The notes under the pieces: generated by a model | The model's input: the letters and a program-made list of their open reading frames with translations, nothing else | Databases searched by the model: none | Told to the model about the DNA's origin: nothing | Shown here: piece after piece, positions 1-6,647 of the stretch | How the letters are laid out: each line of letters begins with the position of its first letter | Position numbering within the stretch: the stretch's first letter is position 1 | From: Gammaproteobacteria bacterium | Lineage (GTDB): Bacteria > Pseudomonadota > Gammaproteobacteria > Pseudomonadales > Pseudomonadaceae | Assembly (NCBI GenBank): GCA_012800475.1 | Contig: JAAZJF010000107.1 | Coordinates: forward strand, 1-8,569 | DNA: 8,569 nt | Direction of reading: 5' to 3' | Position numbers and translations under genes: made by a program

Positions 1-153
1 TCAGCAGTACCGATGGCCGCACGTGTATCCAACCGTGTGGGGCTGGAGTCCAATCCACAAAACTTCTTACTGATGCATGCCATGGGTCCGAACGTTGCGG
101 GTGTGATTGGTTCGGCTGTTGCTGCGGGTGTGCTGTTGAGTTTTATTGGTTAA
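1..153 (+). CDS. oadB: Sodium-translocating oxaloacetate decarboxylase, beta subunit, C-terminal end (5' truncated by window)
   Basis: Frame 1 is open from the first base to TAA at 151-153 and gives 50 residues. It contains PMAARVSNRVGLESNPQNF and then HAMGPNVAGVIGSAVAAGVL, which I recognise as the C-terminus of the OadB/GcdB/MmdB family. This is the multi-spanning membrane subunit that couples decarboxylation of a biotin-bound carboxyl group to Na+ export. The Gly/Ala-rich final stretch is the last membrane segment, and the protein ends in SFIG as expected. The start and most of the protein lie outside the window, so the substrate (oxaloacetate, malonyl- or methylmalonyl-CoA) cannot be fixed; oxaloacetate is the commonest case in gammaproteobacteria. 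A hairpin directly downstream separates it from the flagellar genes. Confidence 0.85.
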   Translation, partial: SAVPMAARVSNRVGLESNPQNFLLMHAMGPNVAGVIGSAVAAGVLLSFIG

Positions 154-175
154 AACTTAATAAAGTACACTAATA

Positions 176-207
176 CACAAAGGCTGCCCTCTGAGGCAGC
201 CTTTGTG
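176..207 (+). terminator. Intrinsic-type terminator hairpin after oadB
   Basis: A perfect 13-base-pair inverted repeat joins 176-188 (CACAAAGGCTGCC) to 195-207 (GGCAGCCTTTGTG), with a six-base loop CTCTGA. It begins 22 bases after the oadB stop codon. The upper stem is GC-rich, and the base of the stem supplies a short T run (CTTTG) followed by GGTTCT. The T tract is weak, so termination may be partial. The minus-strand reading has a tail rich in T and A, so the hairpin could act in both directions. It marks the boundary between the decarboxylase unit and the flagellar operon. Confidence 0.7.
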
Positions 208-236
208 GTTCTGGATGGTAGGCTTTATATATATAG

Positions 237-252
237 TGGACTGTTTATTGCA
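237..252 (+). promoter_or_regulatory. Candidate sigma-54 (RpoN) promoter for flhA
   Basis: The sequence TGG (237-239), then eight bases, then TTGCA (248-252) gives the invariant GG-N10-GC spacing of sigma-54 promoters (GG at 238-239, GC at 250-251). The -12 half matches TTGCA fully; the -24 half keeps TGG and a G four bases on but lacks the CAC of the TGGCACG consensus. Transcription would start near 263, leaving a leader of about 60 bases before the flhA GTG at 324. In P. aeruginosa flhA is an RpoN/FleQ-dependent class II flagellar gene, so the assignment fits the family. I could not identify a convincing FleQ binding site. Confidence 0.55.
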
Positions 253-323
253 TGCCTAATGGAATGAAAGTCTTAGCGTCAACCTTTAGTGCATGCGCAC
301 TCAGTCGAAAAAGAGAATAGTCA

Positions 324-2447
324 GTGAATAACTCGCAACTCAAAAATAATATGCGTACCGGCGTAGGATTGCTCAAGCAGGGCAATTTGGGTGTGCCTAT
401 ATTGTTGTTAGTTATTTTAGGCATGATGACCTTGCCGATTCCAACCATGCTGTTGGATATATTTTTCACCTTTAACATTGCCCTCGCCATTATCGTCTTG
501 CTGGTGAGCGTCTATGCCATGCGTCCGCTGGATTTTGCAGCCTTTCCCACGATTTTGCTGGTGGCGACCCTGATGCGCTTGTCCTTGAACGTGGCTTCAA
601 CGCGCGTGGTGTTGTTGCACGGTCACGAAGGAGGAGATGCCGCTGGTAAAGTGATTCAAGCCTTTGGTGAGGTGGTCATTGGTGGTAACTACGTGGTGGG
701 TGCGGTGGTCTTTGCCATCTTGATGATTATTAACTTTGTGGTGGTGACCAAGGGTGCGGGGCGTATTTCTGAGGTGAGTGCGCGTTTTACCTTGGATGCC
801 ATGCCCGGTAAGCAAATGGCAATTGATGCGGATCTCAACGCTGGCTTGATTGACCAAGAGCAAGCCAAGATCCGCCGCAGTGATGTGGCCCAAGAAGCAG
901 ACTTCTATGGTTCGATGGATGGTGCCAGTAAGTTTGTGCGCGGTGATGCGGTGGCGGGTTTGTTGATTTTGTTTATCAACTTGATTGGTGGTATTGCCAT
1001 TGGTGTGGCGCAGCATGATTTGAGTTTTATGGATTCGGCTAAGGTGTATGCATTGCTGACCATTGGTGATGGCTTGGTGGCGCAAGTGCCTTCGTTGTTG
1101 CTGTCCACTGCAGCAGCAATGATGGTGACACGCGTGACCACCTCTGAAGATATGGGGGATCAGATCCAGCGCCAAATGTTTGCTTCACCTAAAGCTTTGG
1201 CGGTGTCTGCGGCTATTTTGATTGCTATGGGCGTGGTACCTGGCATGCCGCATCTGTCCTTTATTGGCTTGGGTTTGCTGGCTGCCGGTGGTGCGTATTT
1301 TATTTGGAAGCGTGGCAATGATAAAGAACTGGCTGTGGTTGAGCAGGAGAAGCGTGATCTTGAGCAGCTGCCTGCGCCTGTGACCGCTGAAAACCGTGAG
1401 CTGGGTTGGGATGATGTCACGCCCGTGGATATGGTGGGCCTTGAGGTCGGTTACCGTTTGATTCCTTTGGTGGATCGCAATCAAGGCGGCCAACTTTTAG
1501 CACGTATTAAGGGGGTGCGTAAAAAGCTATCTCAAGACCTCGGCTTTTTGATGCCCTCGGTGCATATACGCGACAATTTAGATTTATTGCCCAATGTCTA
1601 TCGCCTGACTTTAATGGGCGTCACTGTGGCTGAAGCTGAGGTCTACCCGGAGCGTGAGCTGGCGATTAACCCAGGTCAAGTTTTTGGCACGCTCAATGGG
1701 ATCGATACTGTTGATCCGGCTTTTGGCTTGGAAGCAGTGTGGATTGAGCCCAGTCAACGTGATCAAGCGCAGTCTTTAGGTTATACCGTGGTGGATACCA
1801 GTACTGTGGTGGCCACGCATCTCAATCAGATTCTCAATAAACATGCGCATGAGCTGCTCGGGCATGAAGAAGTGCAGCAATTGATGCAAGTCTTGGCGAA
1901 AAGCTCACCTAAACTGGCCGAAGAGCTGGTGCCAGGCATGGTGACCTTGTCTAGTTTATTGCGCATTTTGCAGAGTTTATTGCAAGAACAAGTGCCCGTC
2001 AGAGATATTCGCAGCATTGCTGAAGCCATCGCCGAGACGGTGACGCGCAGTCAAGATCCTGACGTTATCGTTTCTTCAGTGCGCGTTGCGTTATCGCGTG
2101 CAATCGTGCAAAGCATTGTGGGGCTTGAGCCAGAGCTGCCTGTCATCACATTAGAACCAAGGTTGGAACAGATATTGCTTAGTAGTATGCAGAAGGCCGG
2201 ACAAGGCTCAAGTGAAGGTGTATTGCTTGAACCTGGGATGGCAGAGAAACTACAGAAGTCTCTGATAGAGGCAGCGCAACGTCAGGAAATGCTAGGTAAA
2301 CCAGTGGTGCTTTTAGTCGCTGGACAGATTCGAGCCATGATGTCGCGTTTTGCTCGCTTAGCCGTACCTAATATGTATGTGCTGGCGTATCAAGAGATAC
2401 CAGACAATAAGCAAGTCACTATCGTGGCAACGGTAGGACAAAATTGA
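324..2447 (+). CDS. flhA: Flagellar biosynthesis protein FlhA, export gate of the flagellar type III apparatus
   Basis: FlhA forms the nonameric inner-membrane ring that uses the proton-motive force to drive export of rod, hook and filament subunits, and its cytoplasmic ring docks substrate-chaperone complexes. The 707 aa are normal for the family. The first ~325 residues hold the membrane segments, e.g. around 23-43, 47-64, 72-90, 118-141, 208-229, 246-266, 291-308 and 312-327. The FHIPEP signature begins at about residue 147 (RISEVSARFTLDAMPGKQMA). The conserved Asp208 lies in FVRGDAVAG. Residues from about 328 form the linker and cytoplasmic domain, ending IPDNKQVTIVATVGQN. The GTG start is chosen because the N-terminus MNNSQLKNN aligns with the start of Pseudomonas FlhA (MDRSQL...); a weak AAGAGA ribosome site lies at 311-316. 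An ATG at codon 10 (351) is the less likely alternative. It is first in the operon, 14 bases before flhF. Confidence 0.97.
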   Translation: MNNSQLKNNMRTGVGLLKQGNLGVPILLLVILGMMTLPIPTMLLDIFFTFNIALAIIVLLVSVYAMRPLDFAAFPTILLVATLMRLSLNVASTRVVLLHGHEGGDAAGKVIQAFGEVVIGGNYVVGAVVFAILMIINFVVVTKGAGRISEVSARFTLDAMPGKQMAIDADLNAGLIDQEQAKIRRSDVAQEADFYGSMDGASKFVRGDAVAGLLILFINLIGGIAIGVAQHDLSFMDSAKVYALLTIGDGLVAQVPSLLLSTAAAMMVTRVTTSEDMGDQIQRQMFASPKALAVSAAILIAMGVVPGMPHLSFIGLGLLAAGGAYFIWKRGNDKELAVVEQEKRDLEQLPAPVTAENRELGWDDVTPVDMVGLEVGYRLIPLVDRNQGGQLLARIKGVRKKLSQDLGFLMPSVHIRDNLDLLPNVYRLTLMGVTVAEAEVYPERELAINPGQVFGTLNGIDTVDPAFGLEAVWIEPSQRDQAQSLGYTVVDTSTVVATHLNQILNKHAHELLGHEEVQQLMQVLAKSSPKLAEELVPGMVTLSSLLRILQSLLQEQVPVRDIRSIAEAIAETVTRSQDPDVIVSSVRVALSRAIVQSIVGLEPELPVITLEPRLEQILLSSMQKAGQGSSEGVLLEPGMAEKLQKSLIEAAQRQEMLGKPVVLLVAGQIRAMMSRFARLAVPNMYVLAYQEIPDNKQVTIVATVGQN

Positions 2448-2461
2448 TCGAGGGCTGACTT

Positions 2462-3754
2462 ATGCAGGTCAAACGATATTTCGCAGCAGACATGCGCCAA
2501 GCAATGAACCGCGTACGTGAAGAGTTAGGTGCTGATGCGTCTATTATTTCGACGCGTCGTGTTGCCGGTGGTGTTGAGTTGACCGCAGCCCTTGATTATC
2601 AGGCTCAGCCTACGGTAACCCGTGCCAATCCAGCACTTGAAGCTGAGTTGCGCAAAACCCAAGCACAAATCTTACAAGCACACGTGAGCCTGCAAGAGCG
2701 CCAAGAGGCGGGTGCGGGCGGTCAGAATCGTCAATTGCTTGAAGAAGTGATGCAGCGTGTAAATCCTGCGAGCCAGAGTGCCTATAGCCAACCAGCTGCA
2801 CAGAGCCACAGCAATAATGGTGATATGGCCGCTATGCGTTCCGAGTTGAACAGTTTGCGTGAAATGCTTGAGGCGCAGTTGGGCAATATGGCCTGGGACT
2901 CAATGCGTACGCAGCAGCCAGTGCATGCGGTGCTGTGGCAGCGTTTACAGAAAATGGGTTTGCCGACTGATTTGGCCCGTTCCGTATTAGAACGCGTGGC
3001 ACATGAGCAAGATCAAGAACAAGCGTGGCAGATGGCGTTAACATTCTTAGCGCACACCATTCGCACACCGCACACAGAGCCGATGGCTGAAGGTGGTGTT
3101 ATTGCTTTAGTCGGGCCTGCAGGCGCTGGTAAAACTACAACCTTAGCTAAGCTTGCGGCGCGTTATGTACTGGAGCACGGTGTGCACGGTATCGCTTTAG
3201 TCAGCATGGACAGCTACCGTATTGGTGCTCAAGAGCAGTTGAAAACTTTGAGTCGTATTTTAAATATTCCTGTGAGTTATGTGGCTGAGGGTGAAACCTT
3301 AGCTGATACATTAAAGCCCTTGGCGCATAAGCGCGTCGTATTGGTCGACACCGCAGGTTTACCAGCCAGCGATCCAGCATTGGGTTTGCAGTTGGATAAC
3401 TTAGCAGCGCCCGGTGTGGCTGCAAAAAATTATTTAGTCTTGCCAGCAACCAGCCAAGCCCAGGTGCTGAAAGCTGCTTGGCATGCTTATAAACGTTGTG
3501 GTATTGCAGGCTGCATCATTACTAAAACAGACGAGGCGATGAGTCTAGGTGAGGTGTTAGGTATGGCGATTGGCCATAATCTGCCTGTGGCTTATACTAC
3601 CGACGGCCCCAAGATACCTGATGATATACAGGTATCGCGTAACCAAGATTTGATCGAGCATGCTGTTGAGCTGCAAAGCGCACAAGAGCCTGCTGACGAT
3701 ATGATGACGCATATGCACGCAGTATCCCCATCCGCCGCACACTATGTCGGTTAG
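2462..3754 (+). CDS. flhF: Flagellar biosynthesis protein FlhF, SRP-type GTPase that places the flagellum at the pole
   Basis: FlhF is a membrane-associated SIMIBI GTPase related to Ffh and FtsY that recruits early flagellar components to the cell pole. The 430 aa comprise an N-terminal B region (MQVKRYFAADMRQAMNRVRE, then ELGADASIISTRR), a Gln/Ala-rich variable stretch around 50-150, a helical N domain around 152-200, and the GTPase G domain from about 211. Nucleotide motifs are visible: P-loop GPAGAGKTTT (218-227), the SRP-type DSYRIGAQEQL (250-260), DTAG (296-299), TKTD (354-357) and DGPKIPDD (381-388). An SD-like CGAGGG at 2449-2454 lies seven bases before the ATG, just after the flhA stop. 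It is followed six bases later by fleN, its usual partner and antagonist. Confidence 0.97.
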   Translation: MQVKRYFAADMRQAMNRVREELGADASIISTRRVAGGVELTAALDYQAQPTVTRANPALEAELRKTQAQILQAHVSLQERQEAGAGGQNRQLLEEVMQRVNPASQSAYSQPAAQSHSNNGDMAAMRSELNSLREMLEAQLGNMAWDSMRTQQPVHAVLWQRLQKMGLPTDLARSVLERVAHEQDQEQAWQMALTFLAHTIRTPHTEPMAEGGVIALVGPAGAGKTTTLAKLAARYVLEHGVHGIALVSMDSYRIGAQEQLKTLSRILNIPVSYVAEGETLADTLKPLAHKRVVLVDTAGLPASDPALGLQLDNLAAPGVAAKNYLVLPATSQAQVLKAAWHAYKRCGIAGCIITKTDEAMSLGEVLGMAIGHNLPVAYTTDGPKIPDDIQVSRNQDLIEHAVELQSAQEPADDMMTHMHAVSPSAAHYVG

Positions 3755-3760
3755 AGTTGA

Positions 3761-4615
3761 GTGAGTAAGGTATTAAATAAAATGACCAGCAAACAAACAC
3801 AACCCGTTCAAGTGATTGCCGTAACGGGAGGCAAGGGTGGTGTGGGTAAGACCAATGTGTCGGTGAATCTGTCCGTTGCTTTAGCAGCTTTAGGCCGTAA
3901 GGTGGTGTTGCTTGATGCCGACTTTGGCTTAGCCAACGTGGATGTTCTGCTCGGGTTAACACCCACCCATACGCTAGCTGATGTGATGGATGGCCGCTGT
4001 GATTTGCGTGACGTGTTATTGACAGGTCCTGGCGGTATCAAGATTGTACCGGCCTCTTCAGGCACGCAAAGTATGGTCGAGATGACGCCCATGCAGCACG
4101 CTGGATTAATCCAAGCCTTTAGCGAGCTGGGCGATAATATTGATGTGTTAGTCATTGATACGGCTGCAGGCATTGGTGATTCAGTCACCAGCTTTGTCCA
4201 AGCCGCACAAGAAGTGATTATGGTGGTGTGCGATGAGCCTACATCGATTACGGATGCTTATGCATTAATTAAATTACTCAATCGCAATCACGCGATGACG
4301 CGTTTTCGTGTGCTGGCCAATATGGCTCACAGCCCACAGGAAGGGCGTCATTTGTTTAATAAGCTGGTTAAGGTCACTGAGCGTTTTTTAGATGACGTGA
4401 CGCTGCAATATCTGGGCGCTGTGCCATACGATGAAATGGTGCGCAAAGCGGTACAGAAGCAGCGTGCAGTGTATGATGCGTTTCCACGCGCTAAATGTTC
4501 TCTGGCGTTTAAAGCCATGGCCGAGCAAATCGACAATTGGCCTTTAGCGCGCACGCCGCGTGGACATTTAGAGTTTTTTGTGGAGCGGTTAGTTAACCAC
4601 ACTGGAATGGAATAG
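3761..4615 (+). CDS. fleN: FleN/FlhG, MinD-like ATPase controlling flagellar number
   Basis: FleN (FlhG elsewhere) is a MinD/ParA-family ATPase that limits polar flagellar number. In Pseudomonas it does so by antagonising the master regulator FleQ. The protein has the deviant Walker A motif GGKGGVGKT (23-31), the switch I segment LLDADFGLANVDVLLGL (50-66), and the switch II/Walker B stretch VLVIDTAAGIGDSV (129-142). The C-terminal half carries FRVLANMAHSPQEG and ends in the typical RGHLEFFVERLV. The length is 284 aa from the GTG at 3761 or 277 aa from the ATG at 3782. Pseudomonas FleN has only a short leader before PVQVIAVTGG, so the ATG is a real alternative. Neither has a strong ribosome site (TAAGG at 3766-3770 is 11 bases before the ATG). 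Its tail carries the ribosome site for fliA. Confidence 0.96.
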   Translation: MSKVLNKMTSKQTQPVQVIAVTGGKGGVGKTNVSVNLSVALAALGRKVVLLDADFGLANVDVLLGLTPTHTLADVMDGRCDLRDVLLTGPGGIKIVPASSGTQSMVEMTPMQHAGLIQAFSELGDNIDVLVIDTAAGIGDSVTSFVQAAQEVIMVVCDEPTSITDAYALIKLLNRNHAMTRFRVLANMAHSPQEGRHLFNKLVKVTERFLDDVTLQYLGAVPYDEMVRKAVQKQRAVYDAFPRAKCSLAFKAMAEQIDNWPLARTPRGHLEFFVERLVNHTGME

Positions 4616-4620
4616 CATGC

Positions 4621-5352
4621 ATGACAAGAGCTAAAGGTCTGCAGATGTACAGCACAGCGCGAGCAGCCGATGAGCAAGGAAACCTCGTTGAGCAGCATGC
4701 ACCCTTGGTGAAGCGCATTGCCTATCATATGTTGGGGCGTTTGCCTGCGAGTGTCCAAGTTGAAGATTTAATTCAGGCTGGGATGATTGGCTTGCTGGAA
4801 GCTGCGAAAAAATTTGACGCCAGTAAGGGCGCCAGTTTCGATACTTTTGTCGGTATCCGTATTCGTGGTGCGATGCTTGATGAATTGCGTAAAGGGGATT
4901 GGACCCCCCGTTCAGTGCATCGTAATGCACGTATGGTCACAGATGCAGTGCGCACCATTGAGGCGCGAACAGGGCAGGACGCTAAAGATTTAGAGGTTGC
5001 GGCCGAACTTAATCTTAACCTCGATGAATATTACTCTATTTTAAATGATACCCAAGGCAGCCGTTTATTCAGTTTTGATGACTTGCTCGATGAAGGCGAT
5101 CAGTTTAATACGCACAGCACCCAGCACGAACCGGGGCGTGATGTTGAGCAGGTGCATTTTAAGCAAGCTTTAGCGGATGCCATTGAAGGTTTGCCTGAAC
5201 GCGAGCGTTTGGTGCTGTCGCTGTATTATGATGAAGAGCTGAATTTAAAAGAAATTGGTGAAGTGCTCGGTGTGAGTGAATCACGTGTGAGCCAAATACA
5301 CAGCCAGTGTGCAGCCCGCCTAAGAGCGCGTTTGGCGCATTGGCGCGAATAA
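4621..5352 (+). CDS. fliA: RNA polymerase sigma factor FliA (sigma-28) for flagellar late genes
   Basis: FliA is the alternative sigma factor for late flagellar genes (flagellin, chemotaxis), held inactive by FlgM until the hook is complete. The 243 aa show region 2 at about 25-95, including PASVQVEDLIQAGMIGLLEA and IRIRGAMLDELRKGDW, followed by PRSVHR at the start of region 3. Region 4 at about 185-240 includes LPERERLVLSLYYDEELNLK and the helix-turn-helix EIGEVLGVSESRVSQIHSQ (211-229). The ATG at 4621 gives MTRAKGLQMY, which matches the conserved pseudomonad N-terminus. A GGAAT ribosome site (4609-4613) lies within the end of fleN, five bases upstream of this gene. An overlapping ATG at 4617 is in another frame and meets a stop after five codons. 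Confidence 0.97.
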   Translation: MTRAKGLQMYSTARAADEQGNLVEQHAPLVKRIAYHMLGRLPASVQVEDLIQAGMIGLLEAAKKFDASKGASFDTFVGIRIRGAMLDELRKGDWTPRSVHRNARMVTDAVRTIEARTGQDAKDLEVAAELNLNLDEYYSILNDTQGSRLFSFDDLLDEGDQFNTHSTQHEPGRDVEQVHFKQALADAIEGLPERERLVLSLYYDEELNLKEIGEVLGVSESRVSQIHSQCAARLRARLAHWRE

Positions 5353-5440
5353 ATACGACACTGTGTTTAATATGAATAATTGATATCAGCATGCGGTCTT
5401 AAGACGGTATTGACTGACTTAATATAGCTTGGAGGTTGGT
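5353..5440 (+). other. fliA-cheY intergenic gap (88 bases)
   Basis: This is the only sizeable gap inside the gene run. It is AT-rich and contains a perfect 10-base palindrome, GTCTTAAGAC, at 5396-5405, with no flanking complementarity. I looked for sigma-28 (TAAA-N15-GCCGATAA), sigma-54 (GG-N10-GC) and sigma-70 promoters. TTGATA (5380-5385), TTGACT (5410-5415) and TAATAT (5420-5425) occur but are not correctly spaced with partners. No terminator hairpin is present, so read-through from fliA into cheY is likely. Confidence 0.5.
5431..5436 (+). promoter_or_regulatory. Strong Shine-Dalgarno that bears on the cheY start codon
   Basis: GGAGGT is the best ribosome-binding sequence in the window. 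It lies 4 bases before a TTG at 5441 and 16 bases before the ATG at 5453 used in most pseudomonad CheY annotations. The spacing favours initiation at the in-frame TTG 5441, giving an N-terminus MDKNMKILIVDDF. The ATG itself has only a weak GGA at 5443-5445. Confidence 0.6.
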
Positions 5441-5827
5441 TTGGATAAAAATATGAAAATCCTCATTGTTGATGACTTCTCAACAATGCGACGGATCATC
5501 AAAAACCTCTTACGCGACCTTGGTTTTACCAATACAGCTGAGGCCGATGATGGCGCAACGGCATTGCCCATGTTGCAAAGCGGTAATTTTGATTTTTTAG
5601 TCACAGACTGGAATATGCCCATCATGAGCGGTCTGGATTTATTGCGCGAAGTGCGGGCGGATGAAAACCTCAAGCACTTACCGGTGTTGATGGTGACTGC
5701 TGAAGCAAAGCGTGACCAAATCATTGCTGCAGCGCAAGCCGGTGTGAATGGCTATGTGGTCAAACCCTTCACGGCACAAGCTTTGAAAGACAAAATTGAA
5801 AAAATCTTTGTACGTGTGAACGGCTGA
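5441..5827 (+). CDS. cheY: Chemotaxis response regulator CheY
   Basis: CheY is the single-domain receiver that, when phosphorylated by CheA, binds the motor switch protein FliM and changes rotation. Numbered from the ATG at 5453 (124 aa), all active-site residues are present: acidic pair Asp7-Asp8 in ILIVDDF, phosphoacceptor Asp52 in TDWNMP, Thr82 in VTAEAKR, Tyr101 and Lys104 in YVVKPF. Trp53 follows the phosphosite as in E. coli CheY. The start used here is TTG 5441, placed by the GGAGGT site; its product begins MDKNMKILIVDDF, similar in length to E. coli CheY (MADKELKFLVVDDF). ATG 5453 is the alternative, and a TTG at 5429 lies before the ribosome site and is unlikely. cheZ follows 20 bases later. 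Confidence 0.96.
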   Translation: MDKNMKILIVDDFSTMRRIIKNLLRDLGFTNTAEADDGATALPMLQSGNFDFLVTDWNMPIMSGLDLLREVRADENLKHLPVLMVTAEAKRDQIIAAAQAGVNGYVVKPFTAQALKDKIEKIFVRVNG

Positions 5828-5847
5828 GATTCAGCGGTGAGGAAATT

Positions 5848-6636
5848 ATGGAAAAGGATAAAAGCAGTGAAGACGACTTTATGTCTGCTGTCGCTTTGCA
5901 TGCTCCTCAACTGCAGCAGAGTCTTGAGCAAGGTGATTTAGAAGCAGCAGCGCAGATTATTGCGCAAATCAGTCAAGTGCGAGAAAGCGCCTTATACCGC
6001 GAAGTGGGGCGCTTAACGCGAGAATTGCACACCGCTATTATTGATTTTGATATTGATCCCAGCAACCCACACGCCAAAGAGATGTCGCAGATCACCGACG
6101 CCTCTGAGCGTTTGCAGTACGTTGTCACCCTAACCGATGATGCCGCCAATAGTGCGCTGGATCTGGTGGAGCAGAGCGCGCCATTGGTCACTTACATCAG
6201 TTATGAGGCGCAAAGCTTGATTGAAGATTGGCAGCGTTTTATGCGCCGTGATATGCAGGCTGAAGAGTTTCGCGTATTGGCTAAGCGTGTCGCTGACTTT
6301 TTATCGCGCAGTTTGCATGACAGTGATCAGCTATCAGCTAATTTAAACGCCATTATGATGGCGCAAGGTTTTCAAGACTTGACCGGTCAAGTGATTAAAC
6401 GCGTGATGACTTTGATTGCTGATATTGAAACTAATTTAGTGAAGTTGTGCGTGATGGCAGGGCAAGTGGATCGAGTGGCAGGCATTGAGCACTCAAGTGA
6501 AGACTTGCGTAAAAAGCACACTAAAGACAAAAACAGCAGCGCCGGTGAAGGCCCACAGATGCATGCGCAAACACGCGATGATGTGGTCACGGATCAAGTT
6601 GACGTTGATGACTTGCTCTCTAGTTTAGGGTTTTAA
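5848..6636 (+). CDS. cheZ: CheY-phosphate phosphatase CheZ
   Basis: CheZ is a dimeric helical-hairpin protein that speeds dephosphorylation of CheY-P. The catalytic signature MAQGFQDLTGQVIKRV spans about 171-186. Its Asp177 and Gln181 correspond to the catalytic Asp143 and Gln147 of E. coli CheZ. The protein has 262 aa, longer than the 214 of E. coli and as in Pseudomonas. The extra length lies in the N-terminal region and in a hydrophilic tether at about 215-245. The C-terminal CheY-binding peptide is intact (TDQVDVDDLLSSLGF, 248-262). A TGAGGA ribosome site at 5838-5843 precedes the ATG by four bases. The gene lies between cheY and cheA, eleven bases before the latter. Confidence 0.96.
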   Translation: MEKDKSSEDDFMSAVALHAPQLQQSLEQGDLEAAAQIIAQISQVRESALYREVGRLTRELHTAIIDFDIDPSNPHAKEMSQITDASERLQYVVTLTDDAANSALDLVEQSAPLVTYISYEAQSLIEDWQRFMRRDMQAEEFRVLAKRVADFLSRSLHDSDQLSANLNAIMMAQGFQDLTGQVIKRVMTLIADIETNLVKLCVMAGQVDRVAGIEHSSEDLRKKHTKDKNSSAGEGPQMHAQTRDDVVTDQVDVDDLLSSLGF

Positions 6637-6647
6637 GAGGGATACAC

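Noticed and set aside
203..231. Sigma-70-like promoter TTGTGG-N17-TATATA
   Set aside because: Spacing is right, but the -35 half is poor and sits in the terminator stem. The sigma-54 site fits better with flhA biology. It is not excluded as a secondary promoter.
597..1175. 192-codon open frame on the minus strand inside flhA
   Set aside because: It lies wholly antisense to the conserved FlhA membrane domain, is His/Thr/Gln-rich in the way of antisense translations, and resembles no family I know. It is a shadow of codon bias.
3597..3962. 121-codon minus-strand frame spanning the flhF-fleN junction
   Set aside because: It is antisense to two conserved coding sequences with no ribosome site or recognisable domain.
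5396..5405. 10-base palindrome GTCTTAAGAC before cheY as an operator
   Set aside because: It is short, has no repeat elsewhere that I can see, matches no regulator site I know, and has no promoter around it.
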